From NCBI RefSeq assembly GCF_001642475.1, contig NW_019173940.1, positions 1 through 64,000 of the forward strand: a DNA stretch of 64,000 nt, given 5' to 3'. Position numbers and translations under genes: made by a program. The notes beneath the pieces were generated by a model. It was not told where the DNA came from. It was given only the letters and a program-made list of their open reading frames with translations, and did no database searches. Shown piece after piece: positions 10,680 to 22,191 of this stretch. Position 1 is the first letter of the stretch, and the number at the start of each line of letters is the position of its first letter. The DNA is from Fonsecaea monophora (taxonomy: Eukaryota; Ascomycota; Eurotiomycetes; Chaetothyriales; Herpotrichiellaceae).

Positions 10680-12107
10680 CTCGGATGATCCGATACTGGC
10701 TGCATCTGGAGAATGTTACCGGGCTAGTTTTCCAATGGGTTCGACGATAACAGTCACAAGGATCGTGCACGGTCAAAACAAGCAGAGTGAAAATTCAGAG
10801 GTCGCCGTGGAATAGTGCTCGTGAACATGTCTCTGATCGGCGTCTCAGCAAGGGCAGGCTCTTTGAAGAGGTGGCCAACGTAGCATTATTTCAGCGGTTC
10901 TGGTCCGGGGAAGTGAGCCCGACGGGCCTATGAGCAGTATGCTCTCATAACTTTCGACGAGCGCAGTCCCCTGGTAGATATTAAGGTTACCACCGATCTC
11001 GAAAAGAACTTCAGGCCCCTTTGCACCGAGATCTTGTCAAAGTTTATCAGGACCACCGAGCACCTAGCAACTTGTGCGACGGCAGCCCATGATATAAAGA
11101 GTGTGGCATTGGTTGGGAAGAAGGATCGAAACCACCCTTCTCTCGCGGTAGACATCGTGTGTAGCATTTCCGGATCTCTAAACGAGGTCGATCGTGCATT
11201 CGAGTCGTCTTGGGTGGTATCGAGGGTCACAGGAAGACTTCCGCACTCTGCAATATGTGAGGAAGTTGTCTGACTCGCTGGACGTGTACCCTGCAGAGCG
11301 CGCCATTTCTCGCTGCCCTCGGTGTGATCATCGATCTCTCCTGTCGCTATACCTGTCCAGATAAGGAGAATGGCGGCATGATGTACTTCATATCGTGGCT
11401 GGTAGAGTACAGCACATCCAGATTATACCAGCAGGTGATAAGGACATGGGCCTTCACAGTGTTGTGCAGGGGAGATATAAACAAATGCAGTAGAAATTGT
11501 GTATGCTGAACTTTGAGATGTGGCAACCGGCATGATCCATAGTAGCAGGTATCTGGAAGAGGTCGTTCCTCATATTTTCTTTCTAGCGCCCAATCATGTC
11601 GCCGTAGATCGATGTGTTCCTCGCCCCGTAGCCTGAGGCCGACGCAAGCTTGAATAGAATTGCACTGCTGGAGGATTGACCACAGATGGTTCAATAACCG
11701 GACATCACCGGAAGACAATATAAAGGTTGCTGGCCCACCGCTAATGGATTTGATACTCGAGGGTGAAGAAGTCCATAATACTGATGCACCAACAATGAAA
11801 CGATGTATATCTCGGACGCCGTCCCAGATTCGCAAACTATCCCCAACCGAGAATATCGCCCGAGCTACATACCAAAAAGGCAAAGACAGCCGGTGTGGTT
11901 TGTATTGTTATCATCAATAAAGCCGCAAATGGAGATGTCCGTGCGGAGACGCCTCCACGGCAAGGATTGAATAGCCATAGGGCAAATCTTCTTGTGATCA
12001 GTATCGAGGGGCAGACCTTCTCCTGGTTTTTGTTGTGCAAACTGATTAGCATTCCTATCCCTAAGAAACAAGGAAAACCAATTGACTCAAGACCGACTGC
12101 ATCAGCC
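10680..12107. other. 1.4 kb without a recognised gene
   Basis: The segment 10917-11273 on the plus strand stays open for 118 codons and reads like protein, but begins after an in-frame stop and I cannot assign it; it is listed separately. The minus strand has an open frame at 11347-11883 with hydrophobic stretches that I do not recognise. The last 200 bases are presumably the promoter and leader of the M20 peptidase gene. Confidence 0.45.
10917..11273 (+). pseudogene. Unassigned open segment, possible gene relic
   Basis: Between a TGA at 10914 and a TGA at 11271 the frame reads through 118 codons, with segments such as YALITFDERSPLVDIKVTTD and VALVGKKDRNHPSLAVDIVC that look like real protein. 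The first ATG in frame is at 11034, well inside. No domain is recognised, and no exon continuing it on either side was found. It may be a decayed gene fragment, an internal exon of an undetected gene, or chance. Confidence 0.25.
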
Positions 12108-13473
12108 ATGCCAGCACTCTCAGACGACCTGGTTGCCTCCATCAAGAAGTCTGTCTCCGACGGCTTCGATGAACAACTAGCTTACACGCAGAAACTGATT
12201 CGCTTCGGAGGACAGCGTGGAGAGGAGACCGAGGTCCAGAGCTTTGTCTTTGAGCAGTTCGCGAATCGGGGCTATGACCCGGTCAAAATTGACATGGATG
12301 AGCAAGCGCTCTCAAAGCATGTCGGCGCCGGCAGGTTCAGTGCGACGCATTCGCGTGCCCCAGTGGTCGTCGGCACGCACAAGCCAAAAGAGCAACACGC
12401 CGAGGGAAAGAGTCTCATTTTGAACGGGCACATTGACGTCGTGCCTCTAGGTCCTGTTGATATGTGGAAAGACGATCCGTACAGTGCCCGTATCGAAGGA
12501 GATAAGCTCTACGGCAGAGGGTCGGGTGACATGAGGAGTGGTCACGCCGCGAATCTGTGGGCTCTGGATGCATTGAAGCGTATTGGCTTCCAGCCAGCGT
12601 CAGAGGTCATTCTGCAGTCTGTTGTCGAGGAAGAGTCAACTGGCAATGGTACGCTGATGACACACTTGAAGGGTTACAAGGCAGACGCTGTCCTTATCCC
12701 CGAGCCAATGCAGGAACAGCTTGTTCGAGCAAACGTGGGTGTCCTGTGGTTTCATATCGAAGTCCGCGGCAGGCCAGTACATGTCAGAGCTATGGGGACC
12801 GGAGTCAACGCTGTCGACGCGTGTTGGAAAGTCGTAGGCGCCCTGAGAGAACTTGAGGCTGAATGGAACAACCGCCATGTCAGCACACGATATTTTGAAA
12901 ATGAACAACACCCCTTAAGTGAGTTGCCCATGCAGCGTTGCGTGGCATGGCAAACGCACTATTGCCAGAAGAAGAAGCTAACAATGAACAGACTTGAACG
13001 TGGCAATTGTGAATGCCGGCGACTGGGCAAGCTCTGTCCCAGCCTGGTGCCGTATAGATTGTCGAATAGCAATCGTGCCTGGTGTCACAGCCAAGTCTGC
13101 TGCTGAAGAGATTGAGAAGAAGGTGGCAGAGTTCTCACGGAATGATCCCTATCTCAGTGAAAACCCCCCGAAAGTGATATGGAACGGATTCTACTCGGAA
13201 GGATATGTCCTTGAGCCAGGGAGCGAGGCAGAGAATGTGCTGCGCCAGGCCCACAAACAAGCAACGGGACAGGAATTGACAGAACAGACCTCTACCGCCT
13301 ACCTTGACGCGCGTGTCCACAGCCTGTATGACAAAATCCCTGCGTTAGTGTATGGCCCCATCAGTGGGGATATCCATGGCTTTGATGAATGGGTCAGCAT
13401 CGAGAGTGTAAAGAGAGTGACCACTGCAATGGCACTATTCATCGCGGAATGGTGTGGGCTAGAGAAGATATAG
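12108..13473 (+). CDS. M20 family metallopeptidase / deacylase (ArgE/DapE type)
   Basis: Two exons, 12108-12918 and 12992-13473, encode 430 residues; the 73-nt intron is GTGAGT...CAG and falls inside an Asn codon. The metal-binding pattern of M20 enzymes is clear: His-108 and Asp-110 in LNGHIDVVPLG, Asp-141 in GRGSGDMRSG, the catalytic Glu pair in QSVVEEESTGNG near 174-176, Glu in IPEPMQEQ, and the late His in GDIHGFDEW. A dimerisation domain lies between. The family removes acyl groups from amino acids or cleaves small peptides using two zinc ions. There is no signal peptide, so it is probably cytosolic. The exact substrate cannot be read from the sequence. The ATG at 12108 is the first in-frame Met. 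Confidence 0.9.
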
Positions 13474-13923
13474 TTGCTAGAAGAAGAATGCAGTCTGCAT
13501 CTAGTCGAGGCCTTTGGCAGTGCTCGAACTGTTTTGACGTTTTGCCAGACTTCCAGATTGCCCTTGAATGTTCATTTGTGCCTGACAGGTTTGCGTTCAA
13601 ATGTGAGGCACTTGGCTGGCTCAAGACCGATGAGACCAATGACTGTTTATATCGCTTCGAGGGGGGAGCATCTACACCATTTGGGGAATTTTCATGGTAT
13701 GAAGTAGTATGGTATGGAACAAGACACGCAAGGCTCTCCTTTTCCCATGTCTTCAGGGACGATGAAACCGGAAAACTTGCCAAGACTTTCGCATTTCTTG
13801 GCACATTTGGTTCCATTATGAGGCAGCTGTCAGTCACCACGAGGCAACATTCTTCCTCAAGAATCACTGAGAACCTCTCTTTTTTTTCTCGGTTCTACCT
13901 CCCGTTCCGCTAAACTTCTCATC
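13474..13923. other. Intergenic spacer
   Basis: Only short open frames without similarity that I recognise. It holds the 3' end of the M20 gene and a T/C-rich leader (about 13880-13915) just before the next ATG. Confidence 0.6.
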
Positions 13924-15516
13924 ATGGCGTCATTGAGGGCGCGCGTGGAAGAAGTCCTACGTGGCGATGCTGTCAAAAATGCCCTGCTAGAAGTATGTCA
14001 CCAAGAAAATGGATTTTAGCCGCCACTGACTCGAGAGCAGCAGATGTTGGCAGATATCGAACAACTGACACAGCAACGTGATGCCGCCAAAAATGAGCTC
14101 GACATGGCCAGAGATACTGCTCGCACATATTATCAAAAGATGGTTCAAGCTGAATCAGAGAAATCACTTATAAAGACATCCATGGTGGGGAAGAGCCGCC
14201 GGTATCACTGTCTTTCGAGCAGATCTGACCTTTGTCTACCCACAGGAGGAGTGCGACAGATTTGTGCTCGTTCTCGTTGATGGCGACAGTATGCCGGTAA
14301 GGCTGAGTGAAAGAGATGCTCGTGATTGCGATGGCATCAGCTGTTGTAACTAACTGGACCAGTTTCTTGATGACTTTGTGTCCAGAGGCATGGAAGGCGG
14401 TGAAGAAGCGGGCAAACACCTTCGAGCTGCAATCCTGGAATACTACAAGACAAATAGCAGATATCGTGCCGACGATCGGGTCATGATTCGGGTCTACGCC
14501 AACGCTCGTGGTCTAAGCCGGACTTACAAAGCAGCTAAAATCATTACTGAAGAGACAGTCTTCGACCAGTTCATGGTTGGATTCAACAGAAGCCACCCCC
14601 TTTCGGACTATATCGATGCTGGGAGCCACAAAGAGGCCGCTGACTCCAAAGTGAAAGGTACGTCAGACCCGTGGCTAATGTGATAGTAGATTGATTTGAC
14701 TTCCCCCAAGCAAACCTCGAGCTCTTCTATCGCAACTTTCATTGTCAGCACATTGTCTTTGGTGGCTCAGCAGATAGCAGCTACGCTGGCTTTCTCGGGC
14801 CGTATGCACTTCCAAACACGCTCAATGCTCGCATCACCCTACTTGAAGGCCCGCCATTCCCTTACGACCTTAAGAAAGTGGCCCAAGGGTTCCAGCAAAC
14901 GTCCTTCAAGACCATTTTTCGATCAACCAAGATTCAGATAACACCAAATGGTACAATGTCTGTCACTGCGGGCGTCAAGAGACCTGCTCCCGATCCTCTG
15001 TCAGGCGTGCGAGACCGGCCATCACCACGTCCCACGGCAGCGGTTCTCACGCCTCCCAAACCTCAGCCCGCTCTAAATGCGCAAATAACCGCAGCGGCAC
15101 CATCACTCGTTCCATCGCCAATCATCTACCAGAATCAATATGGGCAGCGACTCGATATACCCCTCAAAATCGACAAACAATATCTCCAGTACCTCTACGA
15201 CAACAATTCACGTCTCTGCAACAACTTCTACCTCAAAGGTCACTGTCATTACGGCACCAACTGCGAATGGGACCATTCGCAGATCCTCAACCAAGTGCAG
15301 CTCGATACATTTCGGCACAAAGCTCGAACTTCGGCCTGTCGAAATGCGTTTTGTCAGGATCCTTCATGCCCGCTTGGTCATATGTGTCCGCGAAACGGAG
15401 CCTGCAACATTCCTGCGTGCAAGTTTCTTCCAGAGATGCACAACATCGACGTCAGCCAAATCTACGAGTTCAACACTGCCACCCAAGAAAGAAAGAGAGT
15501 GTCCACGGCCGTCTAG
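13924..15516 (+). CDS. CCCH zinc-finger protein with N-terminal DUF7923-like domain
   Basis: Five exons (13924-13992, 14041-14184, 14246-14296, 14363-14657, 14711-15516) give 454 residues; introns are 48-66 nt with GTATGT, GTGGGG, GTAAGG and GTACGT donors. Residues 1-72 are helical and likely coiled coil. The middle domain begins DRFVLVLVDGDSMPF and resembles a NYN/PIN-like fold: an acidic DGD, later VFGGSADSSYAGFL. The C-terminal part has a textbook CCCH finger, Cys-356, Cys-365, Cys-371, His-375 (C-x8-C-x5-C-x3-H), followed by further Cys/His-rich sequence. An RNA-binding protein, perhaps with nuclease activity, is likely. The first intron boundary is ambiguous by one codon, since CAGCAG repeats there; the GTGGGG donor of exon 2 is the weakest. 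Confidence 0.85.
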
Positions 15517-16319
15517 GAGGAAGCGCAACAACATGTGCCGAAGTCTCCCTCGGCTTAGGACAAATTCTCTGGCCCAGTGATCAATATTCTCTTACATGTT
15601 TTGGATTCAGAAGGAGACAGGGCGCCGATTGCTTCATACCTAGCCGGCCTGCTCGAACTCCGGATTAGCCCACGGATTTTCTGGGTTTGAGCCAGAGATG
15701 ACGCTGATGCGCATCGTTGGTTCTCAGCCAGATTTCCGTGATGTCACCCCTCCGACATCAGGTTACCCGCTATTTCTTTGCCTGTGCGATAAGATACCCC
15801 TTCCGCATTGCTACTTTTCTACCAGCCTGCTGACTTTCTCGTGCGAGCAAAAATTTCCCCCAAAAACCTAGGGTATTTTCCTTAAATCTGTGGTCCTCTG
15901 TCTAGTGCGCGGTATTTCGGATGCCGATCTCATAGGGTATGAGAGTCGCACAGAACAGAGATTTGTCCATGACGGTTCCGCATGTTATAGCAATAAAATA
16001 TTCCTGCAATAAGACAACATTTTCTCTCCAATATATCTTCTCGCGACTGCACATTTTTCGTACGGGCACTCGATAACGTTCCGAACGTTTCAAGCGAGAA
16101 GTCTTCGGGGTCACCACACATCCACTCGTTGTGGCCGCGACGGGCGATCACGGTCTGTCAGGTCTGGTTACATCGGATTTTGAATGTCTTGGTGTTGAGT
16201 AGAATTGGGCGGGATTCTGGAGGCGGGCCTTTTGCTGCAGTCCGCGGTGTTAGGCCTCACTGTTGGAAACCCCGATTGAATTGAATGATTGAGCGTCGTC
16301 TGTACAGTGGGACAAAGTC
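15517..16319. other. Convergent intergenic spacer
   Basis: Lies between the stops of the zinc-finger gene (plus) and Spc19 (minus). I see no gene, RNA or repeat in it beyond 3' untranslated sequence. Confidence 0.6.
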
Positions 16320-16856
16320 TTATGGTGAATCCTTCACGATAGCCATGCTCTTTCTCAATTCTCTCTCTCTTTGTTTACTCTGCAGTTCCAGTCGCTCAAT
16401 GGCATATTGCAGCCTCTCTTTCTTCTGCTGCAAGCGCTTCATCTCCAACATCTTGGCATCGGACAAGGGCTGCGCATGGTATCCCGATTGCGTATTACGG
16501 AAAGAACGAGTGCCGTTGCCACCACCGAAACTCGAGGTCCTCCGCCTACTGCTGTTCAGTCTCCCTTCGAGCAATTCCGATCTGGCTTTGAGGCTCTCTT
16601 CTCTCCTTCCCAATTGGTTGATGTGGTTCTCGGCCGTGGACAAGAGTTGGTTGATAGCCGGCACGATCTCGTCGACCAAAGACTGCTGAGCTTCGCGAAG
16701 TGTGGGTTCGGGAAGGAGTTCAAAGTGTTGTTGCGTCTGTAGGACCTTGCAGAGGCGAGGGAAGTCTGAGACGCCTTCGTCCAGGATTGAAATGCTCGAC
16801 TCGAGAAGAGAGATGGAGGAACGTAGCGAGGAGACAGCCGGACCAAGGGTGGCCAT
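16320..16856 (-). CDS. SPC19: DASH/Dam1 complex subunit Spc19
   Basis: Single exon, 178 residues. The N-terminal block (VSSLRSSISLLESSISILD, then DFPRLCKVLQTQQHFELLPE) is characteristic of Spc19, and the rest is heptad-rich coiled coil with a Ser/Gly-rich break near residues 105-125. Spc19 is one of ten subunits of the DASH ring, which couples kinetochores to microtubule plus ends in fungi. It is transcribed away from ATP18, sharing a spacer of 278 bases. The C-terminal helix is very basic and Gln/Glu-rich. Length agrees with other filamentous ascomycetes. Confidence 0.9.
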   Translation of the reverse strand: MATLGPAVSSLRSSISLLESSISILDEGVSDFPRLCKVLQTQQHFELLPEPTLREAQQSLVDEIVPAINQLLSTAENHINQLGRREESLKARSELLEGRLNSSRRRTSSFGGGNGTRSFRNTQSGYHAQPLSDAKMLEMKRLQQKKERLQYAIERLELQSKQRERELRKSMAIVKDSP

Positions 16857-17134
16857 CTTGGCGGAAGTAATATGGAAGTAATATGGCTAGGTTACGTTCA
16901 GCTCGGGCATGCTCATTTTGCCCTCGACAAACAAACCCCGCGATGACACGGGCGCGTTGAGAGCCTCGTGTCTAGACAAAAAAAAGCAAACCTAGCAAAT
17001 GTGCCAAGATATTTACGAATAAGGCTTAGTCCAGTTGAAGCTTGAGAACCTCCCAATCTGCGGAAAGCTCATTGACGACAAAGAACTTCCTCTTCCCAAG
17101 CTCGCCAGTTTCTCACAAACGCCTCTCCGTCAAA

Positions 17135-17478
17135 ATGCCTGGTTTCATCCCCAAGAAGTTCCCCGGCAAAATCGGTACGTTTTGCTACGGCCGCCTCTTC
17201 TCCAGGCTAGACACTAACATCTGCACTCGCAGCCGAGCCGATGATCCCTTTCTACGCTGCTGGACTTGTTGTCCTGTACGCCATCAACGCCGGTGCAAAT
17301 GCCATGATGAACTGTAAGATCCGATTCCTTTCCGGCGAGGCGATATCGCCGGGTTCCGTCCGATCAAGGATACGGGGTGTCAACTGAGTGTGCTAATGGG
17401 AGACATGGAATAGCGGACGAGTACAAAAACGATCCTCGAAATCCCAACGCAAAGCCCGATGCGCCCGCCTCTCATTAA
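17135..17478 (+). CDS. ATP18: ATP synthase subunit J / i (Atp18), mitochondrial
   Basis: A three-exon gene of only 61 codons: 17135-17174, 17233-17313 and 17414-17478. Introns are 58 and 100 nt with GTACGT and GTAAGA donors. The protein starts MPGFIPKKFPGKI, then a single membrane helix (MIPFYAAGLVVLYAINAGAN), and ends with NDPRNPN, the motif shared with yeast Atp18. It sits in the inner membrane part of F1Fo ATP synthase and is thought to help assemble or dimerise the complex. No exon is long enough to stand out alone, so the gene is easily missed. It is divergent from SPC19. Confidence 0.9.
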
Positions 17479-18039
17479 AGCACGATCTAGGAGTCTGAAA
17501 TGCTGGGTGCTCGGTGTAAGAAAATCCGACTGCGGGATGGACGACGATGAGCTGCTGCGGATGGGGGCGATTGTACATACAACAGTTACAAGCATAGACA
17601 TTGGCGGGAAAATGGAATGAAATCGCAAAGGACTCGACGCGCTTAATTTCCACCACGAATGCTTCTCCTTCTCCAAGCTCCTGGTACCGTTTTGACGGAA
17701 AGAGCAAAGATTCCTTCGCGGAACTCTGGTGTCCTTCACGTGCCTCAATCTTTTGTTTCGGGCTGTCGCGACGAAGTTTTTGGTCCTTTCTTGATGCGCT
17801 TCCTTGTCCTGCCAACCGAGACGAGAGTGCCGCGCAAGAAATCTAATGCAAGAGAAAGACTCTGTTTCTTGTCATACTTCAATATTCCCAGAGAACAGAA
17901 CTGTTGATCGAGTGAAATGTCTACGGGTATGGGTTCTACATCAATGTCGAAACTCAGCCATTTCATTTGCAGCCAGACTCGATTCAGACTTCTTTAGCCC
18001 TTTGGTCTGAGGCGGCCACCCTTGTTATCGATCTCGTGG

Positions 18040-18074
<35 letters not shown>

Positions 18075-19228
18075 TAACTAACAATAGTGATGAAATTGTT
18101 TTTATTCTTAGTACTCTTACTGCCTCCCTGAGAATCGAACCCCCTTAGCCAGCCAGCCACTTCTCTCTCTTTCGTTTCTCACTCTCCCCCAGGGAACTAC
18201 CTGACAATAGTGTACCGAAGCAAAAAACTCAACTTGTGAGAAAACCCCGCTGAGGAATTTTTTTTTTTGTATTCGCATTCTCTTGGTATCTGTGAGTGAT
18301 AGCACGCTCCCACCTCTAGCTTACTTTGCTGTGCTGCTTGCTTGTTGTGTGATATACACCACCATGATGTTTGCAATGTTTGTCAGAGCTCCTGCGCATT
18401 TTGTGGGGTGGAAGAACCACTATGATCCTAGCGAAGTCATCATGTCATCCGAGTTAGGGAGATACTTTTGTGAGAAGAGTAGAGCTCCTACGTTTCCATG
18501 ATGCTTGGATAGTCACTTCTGGCTGCGAGTGAGGGAGATGAACGAACAACGATTGGAAAAGTGGGTATAAGTAATAACAACTAACAAGCGAGCACGAGTA
18601 AGACAATGGACAAGCCTTATTGCTCAAATTGGTTCACTTCAACCGGTCGAATGTGCTGGATATTTCTGGGACTGTGATTGATATGCTACTAAGTGGTTTG
18701 TTTTTGTGGGTGGGGTCTTGTTTGGAGGTGCGGTACAACCGGGCGGGTGCTGCGTGAAGTTCTTGAAGAAGAGGAAAGGAAGGATATAATATGCTATGAT
18801 GTGATGATGTGAGATGGTGACGAGGCTGAGTCTCTTGAGGAGGGAGGAAAGATGCGGCCCCAGCCTTGTTGGTCGGACCTCGGTAAACACCATGGCCCAC
18901 GGCTTCGGAAACTCATGTACTGGACCCCCTACAAGGTACTATCCATTGACTATTATTTACTACTTGACTATACGCTTTGCGGTGCCCTTGTTCCCATGCA
19001 GGCGTGGAACGTGAGAGAGACTCTCCATTCGTACCTTCCGTCTTCTTTTCTCCAAGACCATTTGCTTTGTTTTCCAGTTAGCGAGATTATCGAGTAAAGA
19101 AAGACTCGAGTTCCCAAATATCAACGACTCAAAGAGAGAAAAAAAAACAGAGGTATAGAGAGACCAGAACGAACCACAAGAAAGAAAAAAGGGTCGATTT
19201 TTTGCTCACTCTCCCGCGCCCACAAACC
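17479..19228. other. Intergenic region with CA microsatellite
   Basis: No gene is supported. Open frames on either strand are short and unrecognisable. An AC dinucleotide repeat lies at 18042-18071. The final 130 bases, A/G-rich then pyrimidine-rich, lead into the ATG at 19229. Confidence 0.5.
18042..18071 (+). repeat. (AC)15 microsatellite
   Basis: An uninterrupted AC dinucleotide tract of about 30 nt in intergenic DNA. Confidence 0.95.
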
Positions 19229-20398
19229 ATGAAAGCCATCCAGATCAACCAGTACGTCAAGACGTACTCGGAGCTGCGCGCTCTGGAAGTGCCGGCGCCG
19301 ACGCCCAAACCAGACCAAGTCCTGGTGACCATCACGCACAGCGCCCTGAACCACGTCGACCTGCTGTACTGCCGGGGCGCGCACCAGAACAACCACATCG
19401 GCCTGGTCAAGCCGCCGTTCGTGCTGGGACTCGAGTTCGCGGGCGTCGTGGCATCGGCGCCGCCGGCGTGCGGGTTCAAGGCCGGCGACCTGGTCTGGGG
19501 CGCTTCTGTCGGTGGGTTCGCCGAGCAGATTGCCGTGCCGCCGTCGGCGCTGCAGCACTTGCCCAAGGGGTGGACGCTGCGCGATGCCGCGGGCGTGGGC
19601 GCCGCCACCGTGCCCGTCAGCTATGGCGCGCTGGTGCGGACCGCGCAGGTCCAGTCCGGGCAGATCGTGCTGGTCCACGCCGCGGCGGGCGGGTTGGGCG
19701 TGACGGCCGTGCAGATTGCGCACGCGCTCGGCGCGAAGGTCATCGGCACCGTGGGCAGCGAGGAGAAAGCCGCCGTCGTGCGCGGCCTCGGCGTGCTGGG
19801 TGTCGTCAGATACGACCAGGACGGGTGGGAAAAGGAGGTGCTCAAGCTCACAGGCAACGTGGGTGTCGATTCCGTCTACGACACCGTCGGCCTGGTCGGG
19901 AAGAGCATCCGATGTCTCAAGTTTGGCGGGAACATCGTCGTGGCCGGATTCGCGGGTCTGGGCGGGAAGATGGAGACGTTGGCCATGAATCGCGTCTTGC
20001 TCAAGGGTGTCAGGCTATTGGGATATGTGAGTCCTGCTTTTCCCGTCCCTATCCCTTATCCTTATCCCTATCTTTTCTCCACCTGGAAAACAACTGCGAT
20101 GCTGCAAATCGTAAAACTTGGAAGGAGTAAGTGACTGACTTGACTGTGTGTGCCACTGCAGAGATTCGGCGAAACCGGACGAAGAAACCCAGCAGAGAAC
20201 CAAGAGGTGTGGAGAGGACTGAATGAGATGCTTCAGCGCGGCCAGATCAAACCCGTCATCTACGGGACATACTCGGGCCTAGAAAGCGTGCGGGGGGCTC
20301 TGGACGACCTCGCGGCTCGAAAGGTCTGGGGAAAAGCCATTGTCGAGATCCAGACGCCGCCACTACCACCCAAGTCACAGACACACGCCAAATTATGA
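19229..20398 (+). CDS. Zinc-independent MDR oxidoreductase (quinone oxidoreductase-like)
   Basis: Two exons, 19229-20026 and 20162-20398, encode 344 residues; the intron (GTGAGT...GCAG) joins LLGY to RFGETG. The GroES-like domain (SALNHVDLLYCRGAHQ, then PFVLGLEFAGVV) lacks the structural-zinc cysteines of alcohol dehydrogenases. The nucleotide-binding motif is AAAGGLGVTAVQIA. This pattern is that of NADPH:quinone reductase-like enzymes, which reduce quinones or enones. It converges on the SDR gene downstream, with 90 bases between stops. The first nine codons of the open frame upstream are ignored, because MKAIQIN is the normal family start. The first exon is much more GC-rich than the second, which may simply reflect codon bias. 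Confidence 0.9.
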
Positions 20399-20488
20399 GA
20401 ACCCTCCCTCCCTTCTTTTTCGTGAAATTTCCTCTGCGAAAAACCCTTCTTCTTTTGTCTCTTGTCTTGTCTTTGTCTCGCTCTAAAA

Positions 20489-21443
20489 TCAATTCATGAC
20501 CAAACCTCCATCGACCACCATCTGTTGACCCGTCACCGCACCAGCCCAGGGGCTGGCGAAGAACAAGACCGCCCCGGCGAGATCCTCGGGCGTGGTGACC
20601 TTTCTCAGCGGCGTGACGGCCTTGATGTGATCAAACACCTCCCTGGGGGTGCTCGCGCTGGCGTCCGTGACCTGCAAGAGCCCGCCCGATACCATGTTGA
20701 CGGTGACGCCTCTTGGGCCGAGGTCGGCGGCGCACGTCCTAGTGAACGCCAGCAACGCCCCTTTCGCCGCCGTGTAGTCGTGGTACGGCACCACGGGGTT
20801 CTGGAACAGGTTGGACCCGACGTTGACGATGCAGCCGGAGCCGAGCTTCTCGAACCCAGCGAGAGCCGCTTGCGTCGTGTTCAAGCTCCCCCGGAGGAAC
20901 CCTTGCAGCTGCGCGTCGAAGTTGGACCACGTCAGATCCGCGACCTTGGGCCTCGCGTCGCCGTTGAAGGCAAAGTCGCCGACCATGGCGTTGTTGACCA
21001 CCGTGGCTATCGGCTTCCCAAAGTGTCGCTCCGCAGCTGCGAACAGTGCCTGGACCTCGTCGGCGTTGGTGACATCTGCCCGGAAGAACAGGACACGGTC
21101 CTCTGTAGATCCGAACTCCTTCGTGAGCGCCGCGATGCGGTTCACGGCCGGGTGGAAATAGTTGACCACGACCTTTGCGCCTTCGTCGCGGAATGCTTTG
21201 GCAATCGCTAGACCCACCCCACGAGACGAGCCTACAACAACCCCTTTCTTTTAGTCGCTGAGTAAATGTATATATAGCCTCTGTCTGGCGAGCATAAAAA
21301 AAGAGAGGAGAGGCATCACTTGTTTCATTTTGTCGTCGTCAGGGCTAGCGAGATCTTCGGTCCTTGCAAGCAGTTTGAATTGCCGGCGAGGTCTTTTTCT
21401 TTGACTTACCCGTAACAAGGACAACCTGATCGGCTAGCTTCAT
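20489..21443 (-). CDS. Short-chain dehydrogenase/reductase (classical SDR)
   Basis: Two exons on the minus strand, 21410-21443 and 20489-21231, give 258 residues. The tiny first exon encodes MKLADQVVLVT and the 178-nt intron (GTAAGT...TAG) splits the first Gly of the cofactor motif TGSSRGVGLA. The active site is present: VNNAMVGD, VNVGSN and YHDYTAAKGAL (Tyr-x3-Lys). The C-terminal GQQMVVDGGLVMN is typical of 3-oxoacyl-ACP-reductase-like SDRs. The substrate is unknown. It converges with the MDR gene and is read in the same direction as the dioxygenase, so three redox enzymes lie within 4.2 kb. Confidence 0.9.
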
Positions 21444-22191
21444 GGTTGTTGTTGTCTTTCTTCTAGGGCGGAGGTGCCCGTATCACCGCTCCTCGATACT
21501 TTTGTGAGACGTGAGCTTAAGGTGCCTGGCCCCTGGGAACGTTGCTTTATTCTCAATCGGTGAGAGATACTACCTATCTGGGTATGGAGGTACAAAGGTA
21601 CAAAAGGTATGAAAGGTATGAAGCCACGAAAGCAAAAAGTGGATGGATGGCTAAGATGAACAGTGTGTGTGGCCTGACTCGACTCAAACAAACAAACCCC
21701 GCGGGCCTCGAGCGAAATGATTTTTTTTTGGTCACGACTTCACTTCACTTCGCCAAAGCCATTCGCTCCGGTAAATAGCCCAAACATGGACCACGGACCG
21801 TATATATGCTCTTATATTCTACGGGATGCTCTTAGATACCCTTGACGTCTCGTGAATAGTGTCTCGAACACTTTACGGATATATACCCATATCGCGGGAT
21901 TCGGTGTGTTTCCAGATTTATATGCAAAGTTGACACCAGACATCTTTGCTCGTGAGACCCTAGGCCGTCTGTCTGCACGGGGAGTTTTCTCTGACGAAAC
22001 TTCACCGTCCACCGCGGGCACGCTGATGGGGGAGGCTAATGAAGAGAGTTCGAGATATCTAAAACAGGCGGGAGAAGAACATGCACATGCACGTAACACA
22101 AGGAAATACTTCCGAGGAAGGGGGCTCCCTGACCAATGCAAGGAAGGGATTCGAGAGAAATGGTATCGATCAATCTGACCACCACTCTGCT
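21444..22191. other. Intergenic spacer
   Basis: Contains the upstream region of the SDR and the 3' end of the dioxygenase gene. An open frame of about 100 codons on the plus strand (21852-22178) has no ATG start and no recognisable domain, so I do not call it. Confidence 0.55.

Noticed and set aside
11347..11883. 178-codon minus-strand frame with hydrophobic stretches
   Set aside because: It suggests a membrane protein at first sight, but no family pattern, convincing splice partners or continuation were found.
14041..15516. Reading the zinc-finger gene as two separate genes (N-terminal coiled coil and CCCH part)
   Set aside because: All four introns join in frame, and the middle domain plus CCCH arrangement is a known fungal architecture.
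21852..22178. 108-codon plus-strand frame between SDR and dioxygenase
   Set aside because: It has no ATG at its start and no recognisable domain.
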